From Ustilago trichophora (taxonomy: Eukaryota; Basidiomycota; Ustilaginomycetes; Ustilaginales; Ustilaginaceae): a DNA stretch of 64,000 bases. Shown one piece after another: positions 23,524-35,100 of this stretch. Positions within the stretch are counted from its first letter, which is position 1. The number at the start of each line of letters is the position of its first letter. Location of the stretch: contig OOIN01000047.1 in NCBI GenBank assembly GCA_900323505.1, positions 636,340 to 700,339 on the forward strand, in the 5' to 3' direction. Made by a program: the position numbers and the translations under genes. The notes beneath the pieces were generated by a model, which was given only the letters and a program-made list of their open reading frames with translations, had not been told where the DNA came from and made no database searches.

Positions 23524-24135
23524 GATTCTAGCTGTCTGGGAAAGTCGTGCGACGGCGGTTTGGTAGAATGCTGGCATTGGTAGTCAGGAACGAGGGAAAA
23601 ACAGCAACGTCAAGGAAGTGTGTGTGTGAGTGTGTGTGTGTTGGCAAAAAAGGTGGGGTGGACAACCAATCGATTTTGAGAGAGGTATCGATTTCGAAGA
23701 ACCGTACGACTTTGGGCCGCTTGCTTGTCTTCCAACACACGCATGCACAGACACACACACACACACGGTACATTGAAAGGTCAGCCCATTTTCGCACCGC
23801 TTTTCCACAATTTTTTTGGCGCAAGCGTGTCAGATTTTCATCCTCTATGCACCAATCCGGTCAAAGGCTCTTGCCACCATCAATCGAGTTGCCAATTCCC
23901 AGACAAGCAAGGTGATCAACAAGGCATGGACTGAAACGATATTGAGGTCATGATAGATAAACATAGGAAACAACAAAGAATAAAAGTACAAAAGTGTGTG
24001 TGTGAGAGAGAAAGAGAGAGAGAGGGAGAGAAGAGAGAGAGAAGACAAATATCGAGACAAAAGGGGGTCAACATGAAACAAACAAAAACAAGGCTATGAG
24101 ATGCTGGTTGAGTCAAAATGGTTAGGCCATGTTGC
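23524..24135. other. Intergenic region between ERG10 start and C2H2 factor 3' end
   Basis: 612 bases with several CA/GT dinucleotide runs (23618-23640, 23749-23766) and a GA-rich tract (24003-24044). It probably includes the ERG10 promoter and the 3' UTR of the zinc-finger gene. No ORF of interest. Confidence 0.5.
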
Positions 24136-26406
24136 TCATTTACCAATCGAAATCCTGGTGTTGTTGTTGTTGTTGTTGTTGTTGGAGGAGGAAGAATTGG
24201 AGCTGGAATGGGAATGCATGCTGATGCTGCTGCTCGGGGTAGTGCCAGTCGAGGCGTATAGCGAGATGGCTGATAGGGGAAAATTGCGACGCTCGCCGCC
24301 TCCGGGAAGCGATGCCATGTTGCGCTGTTGTAACGGCGCCGGAGGAGTAGACATAGGAGGAGGGCCGGGTGATTGCGCTTCCACTCGAGCCTGCAGCTGT
24401 TTGGCGATCCCCTGAACCTCTTTTGACAGGTTGCTCGACGAGGGTCTGCCGCCAGCGTGGCCTGCATGCTTAGTCAAGCTTGGTCCAGCTGCACTTCCAG
24501 TGGCAGCCGCAACAGACGATCCTCTCGACGTCGACACGGGCATACTATAACCATTTGTGCTGGAACCCATGGATCTCACGGCAGGCAACGTCACCGATGG
24601 GCCTGTGCCTGTGCCGCCGCCGCTCATCATGCCCGCTTGCCAAGTGCTCGTCCTCGGCGAAGAGACCAACGACGCATACGGCGCAATAGTGGTACTCGAA
24701 GGCGACCTGGACGTTGACGACGTCGGACTATCTTTACCATCGCACTGATGCCGATTGCAAGCATCTCGACGAACAAACGACCTGCCACAATTATCACAGC
24801 GGAATTTTTTCCCAGGCGTACCAAGCCCCAACGAAACCAACCCACCCGTATCGCCACCGATCACTTGCTCTGGATCGCCATGGATGCCTGGTTCCGCCTC
24901 GTTCTCGTGAATGCTCGCCACATGCCGCTGAAGGTCATGCTTGCGGCTAAACGAGCGTCCGCCTTCCGATTTGCAACTCGGATAAGGACATGCAAAGGGT
25001 TTGGATCGATTCGGATCCGGATCGTGCGTGGAGAGATGCGTGTTAAGGTTGTAAGCCCGAGCAAAGGCCTTGTCGCACTTTGGGCATGGGAATCGTTTGA
25101 CCGGTCCCGAACCTGACTTGGTGGATGCTGCTGCTGCCGCTGGAGAGGTTACAGCGGCAGAACTTTGCGTGAATGGACCGCCGCCGCCAACGACGCTGCT
25201 GCTGTTGCTGCTACTGGATGCGACGCTGCACGTGTTGAAACTTGTTTGCTCTCTGGCAGCCGCCCTCGCCAACTCCTGCGATGCACGTGCGGCGGCAGCG
25301 GCAGCAGCAGCGGCGGCTGCGGCTTGCTGGATCGCCTTTTGTGCAGCCTCGGAATGTTGATCGCCTAGCCGCTTGATGGCTGCAGCGAGCGCACGTTGAT
25401 CTTGGCTCATTCCACCGAGCAAGTCGGCGTCGGCTTCAATCCCAATGGCCTTTGCGGCCGCAGCCAGATCGGCTCCCGAAAACGGCTCTGGTTGCTTGGT
25501 TGGTGGAGTAGATGCATCAATCAGGTCTGAGTCATCAATGTCGGCAATCAGCGCGTCGGCGGCTCTCTCTTCTTCTTCCCTCGTCATGATGATGGCCACG
25601 TCTTCCTGTTTCGTTGTTGTCGTCGCTGTCGTCGCTGTCGTTGCTGCAACATCCGCTGCGCCTGATGATGGCGACGATGGGGATGGTTCATGGAGCCTGA
25701 CAACCTCTGCCGATGTTGCACGAACCGCTTTTTTGAGAGCTCGGTCGTGATTCTGTGGGAACTGATACTGTGCAAAAGTGTTCTGAAAGCTCGGACCCGC
25801 TGAGATGGCTGCATCGACCGTTGAAACTTGGGTGTTGGGGGCTATCGTAGTGGGCAGTCCTCCTGCGGCTGGCACTTGCACTGGCCCTGCTGATGTTTGG
25901 ATGAGTGCTGGCGCTTCGGCCGCGACATGGGCTGCTGGAGCCGGGCGCGCTGGATGCGCTGGCTGCGCATTGGCCTCGATGGCGGGAAGGGTTGTTGCAG
26001 CTGCGGAGGAAGAAGGTATGGACGGGAGCAGAGGCGCTGGTAATGGAAGAGAATGTGTTATGGAATCGTTACCGGTGGTGGTGGTGGCATTGGCTACAAC
26101 GGAAGTGGAAGTGGACTTGATGAGAGCTTCGACCTGTGCCTGAATGGACTGAGCGTCGACGTTGAGGATGGCGTTGTCGGTGGACGCAGCGCGACCAGAC
26201 TGGGGATCCGAGACTGCGGCTGATGAGAGGGGCGTGGCTGTGATGGGAAGGATAGCATCACTGCTGCCGAGTGCAGCCGAGAGATCAGGTACTGACGGCG
26301 TGGGGGCCAAGTCGGTGGAGGGCAGGCTCAAGGAGACGGGCAGAACGGAAGCGGAGGGGTCGGCAGATGCGTCGACGGCGGCGGCGGCGGCGGTGGTGGT
26401 GGTGGT

Positions 26407-26437
<31 letters not shown>

Positions 26438-26601
26438 AGCGCATGGTGAATCACGGGCAAAGGTAGGAGAGAGATGGATGCGGGAGCATTAGTTGCAGAG
26501 TCGGTGGAAGAGGAGGAGGAGGAGGAGGAAAAGGAGGGCGACGTGGTCGTGGCAAAGCGACCACGCCCCGCCGAGTGTTGCTTGCGTGCAATGATGAGCA
26601 G
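24136..26601 (-). CDS. C2H2 zinc-finger transcription factor, 5' end unresolved
   Basis: A long open frame for a nuclear DNA-binding regulator. Three zinc fingers lie in the C-terminal half: CPKCDKAFARAYNLNTHLST, a longer CPYPSCKSEGGRSFSRKHD finger ending in HVASIH, and CDNCGRSFVRRDACNRHQC (C2HC-like). The spacing and the third, Cys-ended finger recall calcineurin-responsive Crz1-type factors, but I would not name it. The rest is low-complexity Thr/Ala/Ser/Pro, partly encoded by triplet repeats: a poly-Thr from GGT/GTG at 26392-26433 and an Ala run near 25290-25325. The frame is open up to 26601 and then meets a TAG, with no ATG in that frame before the low-complexity region. The start must therefore lie on an upstream exon or be far internal. 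A good donor (GTGAGT) at 26756-26751 suggests an upstream exon, probably untranslated. The coding call is firm, the start is not. Confidence 0.85.
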
Positions 26602-29482
26602 CTACGCAAGTCGGCCCAAGCTGAAGAGGAGAAGGAGAAGGAGGAGGAGGAGAAGGCCAGAAGTCAGCATTCGGTGGATTGTTAAATAGCTGCGGCATGA
26701 CTGCGGTAGATCAGGGTCCAGATGGGGATGCAAAGTGTGGTAATGTAAGAACTCACCTTGTGCAGACACAAGCACTCTACTGGGCCGCCTTGTTGTGCGT
26801 TGTTTGTATGTGGATGCGATGGATGATTGCTTAATGGTATGTAAGTTGTACAACAAAGCTGCTGTTGTTGGCGGCGTTCATGGCGACCATAGGCTTCCAC
26901 AATTGTGTGACCGCAGCAGCGGCAATATCCACAGATTGTAGCAGCAGTGTTGCTGTGACTTGATCCAAAGAAATGTCGAAAAAATCAAATCTCCTCTCTC
27001 TCTTAAAAAGCGGAAATTTCCATTTCCACATCCACGTGACATTTTGGCTTTTTCTCGCACGAGATATCAACAGAGGATTCCTGAGCCAAAGCAAAAAGAC
27101 GAACAAGACGAATGAATGCACACCACAAGGTAATGGTCTCATGCAATCCTCGAAATCAACAAAGGTCTGGCGGTAGGCGGCGACGTGGCTTGGTATGTAT
27201 TTTCAAAGTCGCCGAGATCAGCAAGTACTGTCTAGTGGAATCGGACCTTCATGTGTCTGAAAACCACGTGTGAAATAGGGGGGTGTCTCAATCCCACACG
27301 TTGCTGTATGGTGTAGAGCTAAGTACGGTAGCTCGAGTAAGAAGGTATCAAGTGACAAGTCGCCGAATTCCAATTTTGGCAATTTCGCCATTGAGAGGGC
27401 GTACAGCTAGATATGCAGACAAGTGCGATAAGCGAGGGTTGGCAAGAGGGTCAACCAAGTGGTGGGTGATGATCGCAAGTTGCATTGTGCAGTACTGTAC
27501 AGTACAGCAGAGTATGATTTGTTAGATTCAAAAGTGTCCTCTGTAAGAGCGAGCCCCTTTGATGTCGCCAAAACCAAACCAAAGATGCAGAGCGTGTGTG
27601 CACACCATTGAAGAAAGGTTTGCAAGCACTGAGTGTCGGTCGGTCAAATGTGATTCTTGGCAACGTACAATCTGTTGCAGGCGACGACTCGGGAAGCGTG
27701 CGCATTGTGAATCCGATTTGAAAAAGGAACTGTGCATACTGCGCATACTGTGTAATGCATGATGCCAATCCCCGAAAGCATTGCGTAGACTGTAACTTGT
27801 AGTCAGTCACACACCAAATGGGCGGGCGGCATCATTTGCAACACTTGCAACTCCTTGTCACGAGAGACATGTCGACACAGAGCAAGAGCATCAAGTACCA
27901 AAGCACCAAAAGGAGGCATAAAATCGAAGGCAACCAACGCCGCAAACATTGTGAAATGGCGGTGATTTCATGCAAAGCGTCCGAGTGACAGCGATGGCGC
28001 AGTCACGCGGCGGCTAGGGTTCTCAGAGAGAAAGAGAGAAAGAGAGAGAGAGAGAGAAAGAAAGGGAGAGAAAGAAAGAAGGAAAGAGAGAGGGATATCT
28101 CGGCGTCGCACTTGAAAACTCGCTTTTCCTTGACCCTCGGCAGCAAGCGTCAAAGATTCTATAGTACTGTACACTGTACCACTCTAGACCTTCCATGATT
28201 ATGCAAACCCCTCGGAGAACACACACACACACACACACGCACACACGCACACACAGACACTTGGAATCCACATTCCAGATGGCCAGTGTGCGAATCTAAT
28301 CGAATCGATCTGCCTATAGGTTACCCAGCTCCGCTTTCCATGCCTTCTTGGCTTGGTGTTGGCTTGTCAGTAAGAGTATGTTAAAGGAAAACATTTAGAA
28401 TTAAAACAGCTCGCGTCCTGTCTGTGGTGTGGTGCGTTGCAATGTCGCGCAAAATTTTGGATAAAATTTGTTTCTTGACAGCACAGCGCGTCTGTGCAAA
28501 TCGACAGAGACAGGATACTCAACTGTTTAAAACGCATAAAGCGCTCGGCTGCAAAACGCAAGCGGACTTTGCACCGGCGGAGCGGTCAACGAGCGGACGA
28601 GACTCTGTAAAAAGTCTTTGTCAAAGCGGCGCCGTCGAACCCAAATTGTGGAATTGTGAAATGGATGCTGCTGCACCCCCGTTGCTATTTTGTTGGTAAG
28701 TTAATGCAATTGCTGTTGCTGCTTCTGTTGCTGCTGCTGCTGCTGCTGCTGTTGCCTCGGCGCTGCGTCGCTTGTCAAACGACGTCGATCTTTGTCTCTC
28801 TTTCTCTCTGGATTCCTTGACCACCGAGAGGACCCTCTTTTTTACCTTTGCCTTGCTTCTCTCAAACTTTCGCCATCCCCTTTCCTGGTCTCTGAATCTG
28901 TGATTGTGCTCTCCTCTCGATTCTGCGCTGTCTGTCCAAGTTTGTCCACCTCCACGGCTATACCTACATGTGCACTGTGCTATACTCTTCTGTCCGTGTG
29001 TCTGTTCGCTGCTTGTGTCGTTGTGCTGGTCAATCCACCCAAATCCACTTCCACATCCGCATGGCTTTACCTCCAGTCGTCCTTCCGAACTCTCTCCCTT
29101 CAACATTACTCACTCTTCCTTGAACAACAACAAGCTCCATCACTTTCTTTCTTTCTTCACCCATATCAACCTTGAGCTTGCGCGATCTCATCCATTCCAT
29201 CACCGCCATCCTTCATTTGCTGCCACCCAATATTACTTCATTTCCTGCGCACATTCTCCAACAGGTCTTCCTAATCAACTCGACTCTTGGCTTGCTCCTG
29301 CGCCATTAAAGCGCCTCTTAGCACACTGGCCCAACGCCATCAACTCCCTCGAATCCATACGAGCACAATCTCTCGACGTCTCTCTCCCCCTCTCTCCCTT
29401 TCCCTCTTTCACCCCTCTCCCTTCAAGATCACAGTAATCTCAGCCCAGCAAAGTGTAAGCATCTTGCTTCCACCATCACACA
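26602..29482. other. Long divergent intergenic region
   Basis: 2.9 kb between the C2H2 factor and the KRE6-like gene. It includes TCC/TCT runs at the zinc-finger 5' side (26617-26652), a perfect 14-base palindrome GTACTGTACAGTAC at 27492-27505, a GAGA tract (28026-28090), a CA dinucleotide run (28221-28257), and a GCT run (28730-28753). From about 28790 to 29480 there is a CT-rich leader before KRE6. Several open frames exist but none has a recognisable product. Confidence 0.5.
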
Positions 29483-31807
29483 ATGTCGCTCGGTTCCTCC
29501 CCGCCCATCCACAGCGAGGAATCGGCAACCACGCGTCCAACGTCTGCGTCTCCTCGCTCTCCAACCGCTTCCGTCGCCCCCTTGCTTCCTCCTTCCAACA
29601 GCTCCACTTCCCTTAATGTATCCTCTCCGCAGCACAATCGCAATCTTTCCCATCTCAGCCTCGATCCTTCTCTAAACCCTCGCGTCAGTAGTCTCCTACG
29701 TTGCTACACCGACAGCATCCACTCGGCCGACAACAACAACAACGACGACGACGACGACGCCGACACTGCTATTCAGCACACCTACTCTGCCTATACCGCC
29801 GCCATGGCTGATCACAAGCGCGGCTCTTCTTCCGCCGACTCGTCCAAACAGCACAGCTTCGAATCCAACGATCTCGCCACCTTATCCTACAACATTGATC
29901 CAGATGCCTCCAGCTCGTCGCGCTACGTCAACCTCGGCATGTCCAGGCCGCTTTCCTACTATCCCAACGATCAAAAAGTCAACCCACGCGCCGTCCGCGA
30001 TCCTTTCAGCTTGCCCCCTTCCCTCGTCGGATCAGCTATCAGCATGAATGGTGGCGTCATGACCCCTGCCTCCGAGTCACCCAACTTTTTCTCCAACCCT
30101 TACTCGTGGGATACCATGGATGGCAAACAGGAGCCCGATGACGATCTTCACGATCCCAACGCTCCCACAGACGACAAGCATGGCTGGTTCGGCGGTAAAG
30201 TAGGCAAAAGAGGTGTCCTCAACATCGGTGTCCTTGCCATCCTCGCGCTTGGCCTGGTAACCCTCTTTGGTGGCTATCCCATCATCTCGTACTTTCAACG
30301 CCGCCATGAATCCACAAAGGGCGGCTACAACATTGGTGGCATCAATGCCACTGGCCAAATCGCCAGCATCCCCGGCTTCCGTTCCTCCCTCATCGACCCC
30401 GACACCCCCGCTGACGCCTACTCGCGTCTCAGCCCTGACGGCACCAAAAACATGAAGCTCGTCTTCTCCGACGAGTTCAACACCGACGGCCGTTCCTTTT
30501 ACCCTGGCGACGACCCTTTCTGGGAGGCCTCGGATCTCCACTACTGGGCCACCAACAACTACGAATGGTATTCCCCTGAGGCCGTCACTACCGCCGGCGG
30601 CTCGCTTCGCATCACGCTCGATCAGGTTCAGACCAACAACCTCAATTTCCGCGGCGGCTTCCTCAGCTCGTGGAACAAATTCTGCTTCACCGGTGGATAC
30701 CTCGTCGCCAGCGTCCAGCTGCCAGGTGCCGCTCGCGTCGCCGGCTTGTGGCCTGCCTTCTGGACCATGGGCAACCTGGGAAGGGCAGGCTACGGTGCAA
30801 CCACCGACGGCACCTGGCCCTACTCGTATTCGGCGTGTGACGTTGGCACCTTGATGAACCAAACCGATGCCAATGGCTCACCTGCCGCTGCCGCTATCGG
30901 TGGCAATGTCATGTGGAACCGCAAAGCCGAGTCTACTGCCCTCTCTTTTCTTCCGGGTCAGCGACTCTCTGCCTGCACATGCGCAGGCGAAGACCACCCT
31001 GGCCCCGTCCTCAAGGACGGCAGTTTTCGCGGACGCAGCGCTCCCGAGATCGACGTCTTTGAAGCCCAAGTCGACGGCAACCTCGGCCTCACAGTCTCTC
31101 AATCCATGCAGACCGCCCCGTTCAACATGTACTACAACTTGACCAACACCACCACCGCCTACGAGTTTTTTCAACCCGAATCGCATCTCAACCTGTACAA
31201 CGGCCAAAATGACCAGCAAGCGCTCAGTGGCATTGCCCTCGCTTCGCAATTGGCGGTCCAGCGTGGAGGTGATGGCAGTTATGCCACTTATGGCTTCGAA
31301 TACGAGCCTGGGCCGCAGGGTTACATTGACTGGGTCTCAAATGGAATGAGGTCGTGGAAGGTCAATGCGGCTGCGCTGGCCGCCGATCCGGTCAGCCAGA
31401 TCAGCGACAGGCCCATCCCCGAGGAGCCCATGTATATCATTTTCAACCTCGGTATCAGTCAAAACTTTGGTACTCCAGACTGGCGCAGGTTGCGCTTCCC
31501 AGCCATCATGTCGGTCGATTGGGTGCGTGTCTACCAGGATCCCGACGCCGAAAACGTCGGTTGCGACCCAGCAGACTTCCCCACCGCAGATTACATTAAG
31601 CGTCACAGTGCCGCTTACAACAATGCCAACTACACCGTCTGGGGTGGAACCCCGGAAGAAGGCGGCTACGGCGCCCTTTGGCCCCGCAACAGGCTCTACC
31701 CGCAAGCATGTGCCGCTCCAACAAGCACCAACCCCGGCTCGCCCGTAAAACCTTATCCTCAGGCCAGTCCCGTGCCGTCCGACATGATTGCTGTCGGTCA
31801 AAACTAA
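29483..31807 (+). CDS. Beta-1,6-glucan synthesis protein, Kre6/Skn1 family (GH16)
   Basis: A 774-residue type II membrane protein of the Kre6/Skn1 family, needed for cell-wall beta-1,6-glucan assembly in the secretory pathway. The cytoplasmic N-terminus (~240 residues) is Ser/Asn/Asp-rich. A transmembrane helix follows at about 245-268 (GVLNIGVLAILALGLVTLF). The lumenal part is a GH16-type fold: MKLVFSDEFNTDGRSF, then PGAARVAGLWPAFWTMGNLG, then EIDVFEAQVD at about 522-531, the position of the family's catalytic carboxylates. MSVDWVRVYQDPDAENVGCD and a short tail come at the end. Length and order match yeast Kre6/Skn1 (720-771 residues). Single exon. Kre6 and Skn1 cannot be told apart here. 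Confidence 0.95.
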   Translation: MSLGSSPPIHSEESATTRPTSASPRSPTASVAPLLPPSNSSTSLNVSSPQHNRNLSHLSLDPSLNPRVSSLLRCYTDSIHSADNNNNDDDDDADTAIQHTYSAYTAAMADHKRGSSSADSSKQHSFESNDLATLSYNIDPDASSSSRYVNLGMSRPLSYYPNDQKVNPRAVRDPFSLPPSLVGSAISMNGGVMTPASESPNFFSNPYSWDTMDGKQEPDDDLHDPNAPTDDKHGWFGGKVGKRGVLNIGVLAILALGLVTLFGGYPIISYFQRRHESTKGGYNIGGINATGQIASIPGFRSSLIDPDTPADAYSRLSPDGTKNMKLVFSDEFNTDGRSFYPGDDPFWEASDLHYWATNNYEWYSPEAVTTAGGSLRITLDQVQTNNLNFRGGFLSSWNKFCFTGGYLVASVQLPGAARVAGLWPAFWTMGNLGRAGYGATTDGTWPYSYSACDVGTLMNQTDANGSPAAAAIGGNVMWNRKAESTALSFLPGQRLSACTCAGEDHPGPVLKDGSFRGRSAPEIDVFEAQVDGNLGLTVSQSMQTAPFNMYYNLTNTTTAYEFFQPESHLNLYNGQNDQQALSGIALASQLAVQRGGDGSYATYGFEYEPGPQGYIDWVSNGMRSWKVNAAALAADPVSQISDRPIPEEPMYIIFNLGISQNFGTPDWRRLRFPAIMSVDWVRVYQDPDAENVGCDPADFPTADYIKRHSAAYNNANYTVWGGTPEEGGYGALWPRNRLYPQACAAPTSTNPGSPVKPYPQASPVPSDMIAVGQN

Positions 31808-32133
31808 AGCATACATACACAACGTTGCGCGCATGGCAGCGGACCAACAGGTCATGGTCCCTCCTGTACAAACACACGCACACACACATTCATTCTCGCT
31901 CTTTTGCATCTTTGAAACTCAATCCCGATCTCTTGTATCTGTATCGTTAACATCAGCGAGCACGCGTCAAGTTCGTGCTTCTTCTCTCTATCCCTCTCTC
32001 TCTTTCTACACACACACACACACACACTGCATCATTCATTCAAACAGTAATGGACTCTCAACTTTTTCATTTCCCAGCTTCTTGTCCGTCGGATTGGATC
32101 GCGAAATACGGCTTCAACTACAAATACATTGAG
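31808..32133. other. Convergent 3' spacer
   Basis: 326 bases between the KRE6-like gene and the Zn2Cys6 regulator, with two short CA runs (31873-31890, 32008-32028). No gene. Confidence 0.6.
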
Positions 32134-35100
32134 TTAGGTGACAGAGATGGGGTCCAAGGAGGAGGCGTGGGGCGAAGGGGTTTCGGTGGATGCGGGCGTG
32201 TCATCGTGATCACGTTTGCGTTTCAGATTGTCTCGGAAGCTGATGAGATCGTCGTCGTCATCGTCTCCGTAGAGGTCGTCGTGTTCGCGCTGGGCTATCG
32301 ATTGCAGTGGGACCGACATGAATTTGGTACTCAGGGCCGTTGTACTGCTCACGGGATGCTGGCGGTGTGGGAGGGTGAAATTGGCCGAGGTGAAGGATAG
32401 CTTGTTGACGGATTGAAGCGAAGATGTCGACGAGACCATGTTAAGTGTACCGCTGCTGCTGCTGCTTTGATGCATATGTTTGGCTTTCTTGTTGGCTCGA
32501 CTGATAGCAGCAAGGTGGTGGTGGTGGTCATCCTCTGAATCGCTATCGCTGCAGCTCGCGACGCTTGTTGCTGCTGACGACGACGAACGACCAGCATCTC
32601 TCGGCTGCTGGGTGGGCATCACAGCCATGTCGTCCGACGCCACTTGTCCGATCGCCGTCGAAGCTAGGGAAAATCCGAGATTCCAGTCAGCAGATTCGAG
32701 CGAAATAGCCGTGCTTACCGAGCTGGACGATGCATCCGAGCTGAGAGACAGTAGATCTCGCACTGGTTGGTTGGTCAGCTGTGCAAGTGTTTCCAGAATC
32801 GAAAGCGGTTCGATGGAAATTTGCTCGGCGACGCCATCGGCGGCAGACGCATTGTTCAGGCTGCTCGACAGCGTCGACGTATGCGCATGTCCAATCTGTG
32901 TGGGTTCAGCTTGCTCCAGCATCTGCAACAGCTGCAAATAGTCTTTTTCAGATGGACTGCCCATCAGCTGTTGTTCCACTTGGTCTCGGCTACTACCAAT
33001 CCGCGTGGAGTTTGCATGCATGGAGCTGGCGTTGGTGGCAAAATACGTATCAAACGCCGACTCTGACGAATCGTTGCCACCACCAACGACAGAAGGCTCA
33101 CCAAACCCCAATGCAGAAGCATCCCCACCGTCTTCGACGATCGAAGTGTCGAAGCCGCATGAAGCGCGATTGCTGTCTCCATCGCTTTCTGGACTTGGAC
33201 CTCCTACCCATTGTCTTGCCGCCGCTCCGGTCGCCTCCCTGTGCAGTGGGGGGGAAGCCATGGGGATCTGCTGGAATGCAAAGTGTCCCTGCTTTCTGGC
33301 GCTTGTGAGCTTTTCGAGCTGCTGATGGGCCATGTACGCCGAAGGCGATCGGTCAGACAACTGCTCTAGTGCCCACAGACACAGCTCGATTCGGGAGTGG
33401 CTCTCTTCGAGCTCCCTCCATTTGAAGAGCGAACAGAAGCCCTCGTGCAGCTTGACCTCGGTCTTGACTACGGCAGTGATGCTATGCACCAGAATTTCGG
33501 ACCAAGGTTCAGTCAAGAGCAGATTTCCTCCCGAATCCCGCACGTACTGGAATCTAGGCTCGAGGTGGTTGAACGAAGTCGACCGAATCGCAGCGATCAG
33601 CAGCGCCAAATCTGAACAGGCACGATCGCGAAGTCTAGGGAATATACCAGACCTGGCTCGCTCAAAACGAGCTTGTTTATCGCTCGCCCCAGCCATATCG
33701 ACCGTCTGCACCATCTCGACAAACAGCAAGATCGCAAGATACCATGGGAACGCAAGCAGCACGTACCAAGATTGGATCGAGGCAGGCAGCGAAGCATGCG
33801 ACTCTCGACAACTGTCGATCAGTCGACCATAGATCTGATTCCAGTGATAGATGATCGAGAGTCCGCTGCGAATATGCTGCTCAACGGCTTGAGTCGAAGC
33901 ACGTCGCCAGAACGACATTTGCAAGCGGCTGATTTGTCGAAACATGACCACTTTGACCGGTGTCGAAAAGGCCAACGTAGCGGCGGCCTTTTTCTCGTCG
34001 CAGGGCCAGGACGAGGCGAATTCAGTCTGCTGCTTGCGCTTGCTAACGTTGATAATGTAATCATCCCAGATGCCCTTTTGACCCGTAGCATCCGCTGCTG
34101 GTTCGGTAGGCTGACTACTTTCGTTGTTGGCAAAATCTCCGTGGAAGCTGGCAATCACTTCGCTGTCCTCGTCACATACCACGGGAGGATGCTTGCGTAA
34201 AACGCTCGTCTCAGTATCAATGACGACGCAGAGCCAGTAGAGCATGTGATACGTGCCTTCCATACGTGAAACCTCTGCGGCGTTTGCGACATTTCGAACA
34301 GCAGCGTTCTCGCCGCCATCGCCGTGGGAAGAAGCGATGGGTGCCTTGCTTTCGAGATCGGATTGAATCTTGCGTGCCATGGTCAGCCTTTCGTTTGCTT
34401 CGTCATCGTCTTCGCCTGCTGCCGGCCCTGATGACGAGCATGCGTCGCCACCGAGAGCCGATGACACCGATGAACGCTGAGAAATACCAGCGGCGGATGC
34501 GCCTGAAGTCGACGTGCCATCTTGAACTTTGCCGTTGGGCGCATTCCAAGGAGTAATGCCACGGCGCTTCTTCCCTTCAATTTTGAACTTGATACTGAGC
34601 AGCTTTCGCATGGCAGCTACGAGCAAAAACGTGCTTCCCTCGGCCGGCGACTGCCATGCGCTGGTGTCAAGGGCACAATTTTCGCTATTAAGATCGATAT
34701 CGGCATCGTTGGTGGCAGTGGCTCGATCAACCACCTCGCGCGGCTTCTCTGTCCACGCAAACAGGACTAACGCGAAGATGACGCGGAAAGAAGCAACGTT
34801 GGCGACTTTTTGCAGCTTGTTCCTTGCGCGCTGCCACAGGGCGAGTCTAACTTTATTCTCGGATGTCTTGTTCAACCCACAACCTGTAACGGTGCCGGTT
34901 GAAAGTTGAGCTTTGTCAGCAAGCCCGCTGATCCAGTGTGGACTCCACTGGGCGGCAAAGGCGAGAACGACAGAGTGAAAGGCGTCCATGATCTCGCGTT
35001 CGCGACTTGCTTTACCCGTCGCATGTCCGAGCAAACGACGTGCGCCGCGGTCGAGCTCGCAGATGCGCCAGTAGACGAGTTGCTGGCTGGCACCGGGATC

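Noticed and set aside
28600..29480. Separate gene in the CT-rich DNA before the KRE6-like gene
   Set aside because: Frames are pyrimidine-run artefacts; a long 5' leader explains the stretch better.
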